The notes under the pieces are model-generated. The model was not told the DNA's origin. It saw only the letters and a program-made list of their open reading frames with translations, and did no database searches. Shown here one piece after another: positions 59,449 through 64,000 of a DNA stretch of 64,000 bases. The DNA is taken from the NCBI RefSeq assembly GCF_042683405.1, contig NZ_JBHUJS010000001.1, forward strand, positions 62,001 to 126,000, read 5' to 3'. Position 1 is the first letter of the stretch. Every line of letters starts with the position of its first letter. The stretch is from Telluria sp042683405. GTDB taxonomy: Bacteria > Pseudomonadota > Gammaproteobacteria > Burkholderiales > Burkholderiaceae_D. Position numbers and translations under genes: made by a program.

Positions 59449-60198
59449 CTATGCTTCGTCCGGTGCGCGCGTGATGCGCTCGAACATGGGCGCTACCCAG
59501 ATGCCCAGTTCGAACAGCAGGCACATGGGAATGGCAAGCGCCAGCTGGCTGACCACGTCCGGCGGGGTCACGATGGCGGCGATCACGAACGCGCCGACGA
59601 TCGCGTAGGGGCGGATTTCCTTCAGCTTTTCCACGCTGACGATGCCCATGCGGACCAGGATCACGACGACCACCGGCACTTCGAAGGTGGCGCCGAAGGC
59701 CAGCGACATCGACATGACGAAGTCGAGGTAGTTTTCGATATCCGGCGTGACGGCGATCGACTCCGGCGCGAAATCGCTGATGAAGTGGAACACGCGGCCG
59801 AACACGAAGAAGTAGCAGAACGCGACGCCCGCAATGAACAGGAAGGACGACGACACCACCAGCGGCAGCACCAGGCGCTTCTCGTGCGCGTACAGGCCGG
59901 GCGCGACGAACGCCCACAGCTGGTAGAACACCCACGGCAGCGCCAGGATGAACGCGATCATCAGGGTGACCTTCATCGGCACCAGGAAGGGCGCGATGAC
60001 GCCGGTGGCGATCATCTTCGATCCCTGCGGGAGCGAGGCCATCATCGGCTGCGCGATGATGTCGTAGATCTGGGCCGGGCCCGGCCACATGAACAGCACT
60101 GCCGCCACCACCAGGATGCCGAAGGTCGCGCGCACCACGCGCGTGCGCAGTTCGATCAGGTGGGAGATGAAGGTCTCTTCGCCTTTGGTTTCGCTCAT
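59449..60198 (-). CDS. tatC: Sec-independent protein translocase subunit TatC
   Basis: 249 residues with six membrane spans, starting MSETKGEETFISHLIELRTRVVRA, the classic TatC opening with the conserved HLIELR. The spans include FGILVVAAVLFMW, TLMIAFILALPWVFYQLW, LPLVVSSSFLFIAGVAFCYFFVFG and VPVVVVILVRMG. It forms the signal-peptide docking site for folded proteins. Its ATG overlaps the tatB TGA by one base, and it is the last gene of the his-hinT-tat run. Confidence 0.97.
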   Translation of the reverse strand: MSETKGEETFISHLIELRTRVVRATFGILVVAAVLFMWPGPAQIYDIIAQPMMASLPQGSKMIATGVIAPFLVPMKVTLMIAFILALPWVFYQLWAFVAPGLYAHEKRLVLPLVVSSSFLFIAGVAFCYFFVFGRVFHFISDFAPESIAVTPDIENYLDFVMSMSLAFGATFEVPVVVVILVRMGIVSVEKLKEIRPYAIVGAFVIAAIVTPPDVVSQLALAIPMCLLFELGIWVAPMFERITRAPDEA

Positions 60199-60683
60199 CA
60201 GAAGAAGGAGGCCTTGTTGGCGGCGCGGGGGCGGAATTTCTTCACGCGCGCTGCGCCGGAGATGACATGGGTCTTGCCCCCATGCTGTTTCTTGTACCAG
60301 CCGGGCACCGCGGAGTTGCGGACCAGCTTCTTGCGCCGGAATTCGCGCGCCTTGCGCTCGAGGTCGGACATGGTGGCGGCGGGCGGCGTCCAGGCCGGGG
60401 TGCTACTCCATGCCGACTGCACCTCGTTCAGGTTCTCGGCCACCGTGCTTTCGATGTCAGCCTTGAACCTGGTGGCGCTTTCCTGCACGTCCTTCTGCAG
60501 GTTGCGCAGTTCCTCCAGCTCGATCTCGCGGCTGACCTCGGATTTCACATCATGCAGGTAGCGCTGGGCGCGGCCGTACAGCGTCCCGGCCATGCGCGCC
60601 ACCTTGGGCAGGCGCTCCGGACCGATGACGACCAGCGCCACGACGCCGATGATGGCAATCTTCGATAAAGCCAGGTCAATCAT
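60198..60683 (-). CDS. tatB: Sec-independent protein translocase subunit TatB
   Basis: 161 residues: a single N-terminal span (MIDLALSKIAIIGVVALVVIGPERLPKVA) with the Glu-Pro turn GPERLP, then an amphipathic helix (LYGRAQRYLHDVKSEVSREI) and a long charged tail. TatB joins TatC in substrate recognition. It overlaps tatC and follows tatA with 33 bases between. Confidence 0.95.
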   Translation of the reverse strand: MIDLALSKIAIIGVVALVVIGPERLPKVARMAGTLYGRAQRYLHDVKSEVSREIELEELRNLQKDVQESATRFKADIESTVAENLNEVQSAWSSTPAWTPPAATMSDLERKAREFRRKKLVRNSAVPGWYKKQHGGKTHVISGAARVKKFRPRAANKASFF

Positions 60684-60716
60684 GCAAACTCAAACAGCAC
60701 GGCGCGCACCGCGGTG

Positions 60717-60950
60717 TCAGGACCGGGTCTTTTCTTTGGTGTCCACGTCGATCGTGGACTTGTCGGCAACCTGCTGCACCGGCGCGGCTTGCCCGGGCTG
60801 CTTCTCATCCTCGCCCTTCACGCCGTCCTTGAAACCCTTGACGGCCTTGCCCAGGTCTGAACCGATGTTGCCAATCTTTTTGGTGCCAAATACCAGCATG
60901 ACAACCACCAGCACGATCAGCCAGTGCCAAATACTCATCGAACCCATCAT
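60717..60950 (-). CDS. tatA: Sec-independent protein translocase subunit TatA
   Basis: 77 residues: MMGSMSIWHWLIVLVVVMLVFGTKKIGNIGSDLGKAVKGF has the single span and the FGTKK hinge of TatA, followed by an acidic/polar tail. TatA oligomers make the translocation path. AAGGAG lies close to two ATG codons (60950 and 60947); either could be used. Confidence 0.95.
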   Translation of the reverse strand: MMGSMSIWHWLIVLVVVMLVFGTKKIGNIGSDLGKAVKGFKDGVKGEDEKQPGQAAPVQQVADKSTIDVDTKEKTRS

Positions 60951-61007
60951 TTTCTCCTTGCCAGCGCGAGTGCGCCACAGAAACCAAGAGCGCTATTCTA
61001 CTCCGGA

Positions 61008-61379
61008 TCAGCGCTGTCCGCGCCATGGGCGGGGGCCGCCATACATGTGCAGGTGCAAATGGTAGACCTCCTGGCCGCCGTCCGGACCGCTGTTGATCAG
61101 GGTCTTGAAACCGCCGCTCGGATTGCCGTTTGCGTCGTACTTCACGTCGCAGCCGTTGTCGCGCGCCAGCTTGGGCGCCAGCGCCAGCATGCGGCCCAGC
61201 AGCGCCGCGTGGCCCTCGTCCGTGTCGGACAGGGTGGAGACGTGCAGCTTGGGGATCACCAGCAGGTGCACCGGCGCCGCCGGGTTGATGTCCTTGAACG
61301 CCACCAGCTCGTCATCTTCATAGACGATCGACGACGGGATCTGGCGTGCAGCAATCTTGCAGAAGAGGCAATTGTCCAC
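61008..61379 (-). CDS. hinT: HIT family nucleotide-binding protein (HinT-like)
   Basis: 123 residues: MDNCLFCKIAARQIPSSIVYEDDELVAFKDINPAAPVHLLVIPK and the histidine triad HLHLHM. HinT-like proteins hydrolyse AMP-linked small substrates. Starts with GTG at 61379 preceded by GGAG six bases upstream. It sits 13 bases after the hisE stop and before tatA, the usual betaproteobacterial order; its role in that order is unexplained. Confidence 0.94.
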   Translation of the reverse strand: MDNCLFCKIAARQIPSSIVYEDDELVAFKDINPAAPVHLLVIPKLHVSTLSDTDEGHAALLGRMLALAPKLARDNGCDVKYDANGNPSGGFKTLINSGPDGGQEVYHLHLHMYGGPRPWRGQR

Positions 61380-61392
61380 GGTTCGCTCCGTA

Positions 61393-61764
61393 TTAGTGTT
61401 TGTTCGATTCGTGCGCGTCGCGCTGCACGTCCTTGCGTGCGGCCTTTTCCTCGATGCCCGAGGTGCCGGCGCGGCGGTCCAGCTCCGCCAGCACCTGCTG
61501 CGGCGTGAGGCCGAACTGCGCCAGCATGACCAGCGAATGGAACCACAGGTCGGCGGTCTCGTACAGCACCTTGGAGGCGTCGCCGGATACGCGCGCGTCC
61601 TTGGCGGCCATCACCGTCTCGGTGGCTTCCTCGCCGATCTTCTTGAGGATCGCATCGTCGCCCTTCATGAACAGGCGCGACACGTAGGAGGTATCGGGAT
61701 CGCCGCCGTTTTCGAGCTTGCGGCTTTCGATGATCGCCGCGAGGCGGCTGAGGGTGTCGCTCAT
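61393..61764 (-). CDS. hisE: Phosphoribosyl-ATP diphosphatase
   Basis: 123 residues: MSDTLSRLAAIIESRKLENGGDPDTSYVSRLFMKGDDAILKKIGEEATETVMAAKD shows the HisE metal-binding EEATE helix. It removes pyrophosphate from PR-ATP in histidine synthesis. The ATG overlaps the hisI TGA (ATGA). The tail after LAELDRRAGTSG is longer than in minimal HisE. Confidence 0.95.
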   Translation of the reverse strand: MSDTLSRLAAIIESRKLENGGDPDTSYVSRLFMKGDDAILKKIGEEATETVMAAKDARVSGDASKVLYETADLWFHSLVMLAQFGLTPQQVLAELDRRAGTSGIEEKAARKDVQRDAHESNKH

Positions 61765-62174
61765 TCTGGTGTCTTCGGTGTCGAATAGATCTGCTGCGGA
61801 TCGCGCAGCACCGGGTCGGCCGCAGTCCACTGCGCGCCGTCGAATTTCTGGAAGAAGCAGGAGTGGCGGCCGGTGTGGCAGGCGATGCCGCCGGCCTGCT
61901 CGATCTTCAGCAGGATCACGTCCTCGTCGCAGTCCAGGCGCATCTCCAGCACCTTCTGCACGTGGCCGGACTCCTCGCCCTTGTGCCACAGCTTCTTGCG
62001 CGAGCGGCTCCAGTACACCGCCTCGCCCAGTTGCGCCGTGCGCTCCAGCGCGTCGCGGTTCATCCAGGCGAACATCAGCACGTCGCCGGTCGACGCTTCC
62101 TGCGCGATCACCGGCACCAGGCCGTGTTCATCCCAGCGTACCTTGTTCAGCCACTTGGCGTTCGGTCCGTTCAT
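61761..62174 (-). CDS. hisI: Phosphoribosyl-AMP cyclohydrolase
   Basis: 137 residues: WLNKVRWDEHGLVPVIAQEASTGDVLMFAWMNRDAL is the family opening; SRSRKKLWHKGEESGHVQKVLEMRLDCDEDVILLKIEQAGGIACHTGRHSCFF carries the zinc- and metal-site Cys, Asp and His. It opens the purine ring of PR-AMP. Start at 62174 overlaps the hisF stop (ATGA). Confidence 0.96.
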   Translation of the reverse strand: MNGPNAKWLNKVRWDEHGLVPVIAQEASTGDVLMFAWMNRDALERTAQLGEAVYWSRSRKKLWHKGEESGHVQKVLEMRLDCDEDVILLKIEQAGGIACHTGRHSCFFQKFDGAQWTAADPVLRDPQQIYSTPKTPE

Positions 62175-62938
62175 GGCTGATCCATGCGCACCGGGATGCC
62201 CTGCGCGGCCATGAAGCGCTTGGCTTCCTGCACCGTATGCTGCCCGTAGTGGAAGATGCTGGCGGCCAGCACAGCGTCGGCGCGGCCCTGCAGCACGCCG
62301 TCGGCCAGGTCCTGCAATCCGCCCACGCCGCCGGACGCGATCACCGGGATGCCGATCGCATCGGACACCGCGCGCGTCAGGCCCAGGTCGAAGCCGGAGC
62401 GGGTGCCGTCGCGGTCCATGCTGGTCAGGAGGATTTCGCCTGCGCCCAGCTGCTCCAGTTGGCGCGCCCACTCCACCGCGTCCAGGCCCGTGGCATGGCG
62501 TCCGCCGTGCGTGAACACTTCCCACTTGCCGGGCGCCGTCGCCTTGGCGTCGATCGCCACCACGATGCATTGCGAGCCGTGCTTTTGCGAAGCCTCGTAC
62601 ACCAGCTGGGGGTTGCTGACTGCCGAGGTATTCATGCTGACCTTGTCGGCGCCGGCGTTCAGCAGGCGGCGCACGTCCTCCACCTTGCGCACCCCGCCGC
62701 CCACGGTCAGCGGAATGAACACCTTCGACGCCACCGCCTCGATGATGTGCAGGATCAGGTCGCGCCCGCCCGACGATGCGGTGATGTCGAGGAAGGTGAT
62801 CTCGTCCGCGCCCTGGTCGTCATAGCGGCTCGCGATTTCGACCGGGTCGCCGGCGTCGCGCAGCTCGGTAAAATTGACGCCCTTGACGACGCGGCCTTCG
62901 GTCACGTCCAGGCACGGAATGATGCGTTTGGCGAGCAT
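62171..62938 (-). CDS. hisF: Imidazole glycerol phosphate synthase, cyclase subunit
   Basis: 255 residues with the TIM-barrel signatures MLAKRIIPCLDVTEGRVVKGVNF (catalytic Asp), TVGGGVRKVEDVRRLL, and LTSMDRDGTRSGFD (second catalytic Asp), plus VIASGGVGGLQDL. It takes ammonia from HisH to make IGP and AICAR. One base separates it from the hisA stop. Confidence 0.97.
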   Translation of the reverse strand: MLAKRIIPCLDVTEGRVVKGVNFTELRDAGDPVEIASRYDDQGADEITFLDITASSGGRDLILHIIEAVASKVFIPLTVGGGVRKVEDVRRLLNAGADKVSMNTSAVSNPQLVYEASQKHGSQCIVVAIDAKATAPGKWEVFTHGGRHATGLDAVEWARQLEQLGAGEILLTSMDRDGTRSGFDLGLTRAVSDAIGIPVIASGGVGGLQDLADGVLQGRADAVLAASIFHYGQHTVQEAKRFMAAQGIPVRMDQP

Positions 62939-62939
62939 G

Positions 62940-63716
62940 CTACTCCGTGACTTCGTCGGACAGCTCGTCGGCGCGCTCCTGCGCCTGCGCGAGGTCGAGC
63001 GTGCCTTCGTAGATCGAACGGCCGACGATCACGCCTTCGATGCCTTCGCCTTCCACCTCGCACAGCGCTTCCACGTCGGCGATCGTGTGCACGCCGCCGG
63101 AGGCGATGATCGGCACGCGCACCGCCTGCGCCAGCTTGACGGTGGCGTCGATGTTCACGCCGGCCATCATGCCGTCGCGGCCGATGTCGGTGTAGACGAT
63201 CGACTCGACGCCGTACTGTTCGAACTTCTTGGCCAGGTCGATGACTTCGTGGCCGGACATCTTGCTCCAGCCGTCGGTCGCGACCTTGCCGTCCTTGGCG
63301 TCCAGGCCGACGATCACGTGGCCCGGGAAGGCGCCGCAGGCGTCATGCAGGAAGCCGGGGCTCTTCACGGCCGCGGTGCCGATGATGATGTAGGTGATGC
63401 CGTCGTCCAGGTAGCGCTCGATGGTGTCGAGGTCGCGGATGCCGCCGCCCAGCTGGACCGGGATCTCGCCGACATCGTTCTCTTCGGCGAAGTCCTGCAC
63501 GACGCGCAGGATCGATTTCACTGCCGCTTCGTTCTTCGGCTTGCCGGCGAATGCGCCGTTCAGGTCGACCAGGTGCAGCCGGCGCGCGCCCTGCTTGAGC
63601 CAGTGCAGCGCCATTTCGGCGGGGTCTTCTGAGAATACGGTCGCAAGTTCCATATCGCCCTGTTTCAGGCGAACGCAGTGACCGTCTTTGAGGTCGATGG
63701 CAGGAATGAGCAGCAT
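62940..63716 (-). CDS. hisA: 1-(5-phosphoribosyl)-5-[(5-phosphoribosylamino)methylideneamino]imidazole-4-carboxamide isomerase
   Basis: 258 residues from MLLIPAIDLKDGHCVRLKQGDM, with the catalytic Asp in PAIDLKDG, VQLGGGIRDLDTIERYL, and the second Asp in VYTDIGRDGMMAG. The frame runs upstream to 63788 but the conserved start is at 63716. It isomerises ProFAR for HisF/HisH. hisH lies 25 bases upstream on the same strand. Confidence 0.97.
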   Translation of the reverse strand: MLLIPAIDLKDGHCVRLKQGDMELATVFSEDPAEMALHWLKQGARRLHLVDLNGAFAGKPKNEAAVKSILRVVQDFAEENDVGEIPVQLGGGIRDLDTIERYLDDGITYIIIGTAAVKSPGFLHDACGAFPGHVIVGLDAKDGKVATDGWSKMSGHEVIDLAKKFEQYGVESIVYTDIGRDGMMAGVNIDATVKLAQAVRVPIIASGGVHTIADVEALCEVEGEGIEGVIVGRSIYEGTLDLAQAQERADELSDEVTE

Positions 63717-63741
63717 GGTCGTGTGGTGTAGTGGAGGAGGG

Positions 63742-64000
63742 TCAGGGATTCCAGTGAACGAAATTCTTGTACAGGGCCAGGCCTGCACGAGCGCTTTTCT
63801 CGGGGTGGAACTGGGTGGCGACGATATTGTCGCGTGCTACCGCGCAGCAGAACGGCGCGCCGTAGTCGGTCTCGCCGATCGTGTCCTGAGCGTTTTCGGG
63901 CAGCGCGTAGTAGCTGTGCACGAAATAGAAGTAACTGTCGTCCTCGATGCCGTTCCAGAGCGGGTGCGCGCGCACCTGGCGCACGCGGTTCCAGCCCATC
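63742..64000 (-). CDS. hisH: Imidazole glycerol phosphate synthase, glutaminase subunit (partial)
   Basis: Only the C-terminal 86 residues are in the window; the 5' part is cut by the window end, and the leading Met is internal. The catalytic His and Glu of the triad are seen in TQFHPEKSARAG, with WNGIEDDSYFYFVHSYYA upstream as in HisH. It supplies ammonia from glutamine to HisF. Confidence 0.95.
   Translation of the reverse strand, partial: MGWNRVRQVRAHPLWNGIEDDSYFYFVHSYYALPENAQDTIGETDYGAPFCCAVARDNIVATQFHPEKSARAGLALYKNFVHWNP

Overview
The window looks like a stretch of chromosome from a high-GC betaproteobacterium of the Burkholderiales, most likely Oxalobacteraceae (Massilia, Duganella or a relative). 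The evidence is the hisH-hisA-hisF-hisI-hisE-hinT-tatA-tatB-tatC operon order, a class I PHB synthase, RdgC, GTP-type PEP carboxykinase, an FNR with all four cluster cysteines, and several large c-di-GMP proteins with periplasmic sensor parts. The assignment rests on gene content and order, not on a database search. I see no plasmid, phage or intact insertion sequence.

Left part (1-16 kb): the 3' end of uvrA; a TetR regulator with two matching palindromic operators, one in front of a small membrane protein and one between tetR and an exported amidohydrolase; an orphan ribbon-helix-helix protein; pckG; a D-2-hydroxyacid dehydrogenase; a three-gene operon of outer-membrane barrel, periplasmic phosphate-binding-like protein and membrane GGDEF/EAL protein; an unknown protein; a short asparaginase-like protein; rdgC; dinB with a LexA box; and a glycerate kinase.

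Middle (16-39 kb): tRNA-Val and tRNA-Asp with promoter and terminator; an SDR oxidoreductase; a GGDEF protein; an NMT1-like/PAS/GGDEF/EAL protein; a YgiQ radical SAM protein; a repetitive coiled-coil membrane protein; a DUF4404 protein; two tandem M3 metallopeptidases; slyX; three tandem serralysin-like metalloproteases with DUF4214 tails; rep helicase; and modAB without a visible modC.

Right part (39-64 kb): a low-oxygen/stress/storage neighbourhood (FAD disulfide oxidoreductase, phaC, universal stress protein, Hsp20, FNR, DksA-like protein, 6-phosphofructokinase) with two FNR-type sites; priA and hemE separated by 724 bp holding a dense cluster of DnaA boxes; an S9 peptidase followed directly by a very large SNF2-type helicase; a DUF885 protein; and the tat and his genes, ending inside hisH.

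Intergenic spaces carry at least three families of short palindromic repeats. The most striking is a 22-bp palindrome around GGGGTCTGTCCCC, found at five loci as two or three copies, usually in inverted pairs (REPIN-like). The main regulatory threads are TetR at 0.8-1.6 kb, LexA at dinB, FNR at 41-46 kb, and possibly DnaA between priA and hemE.
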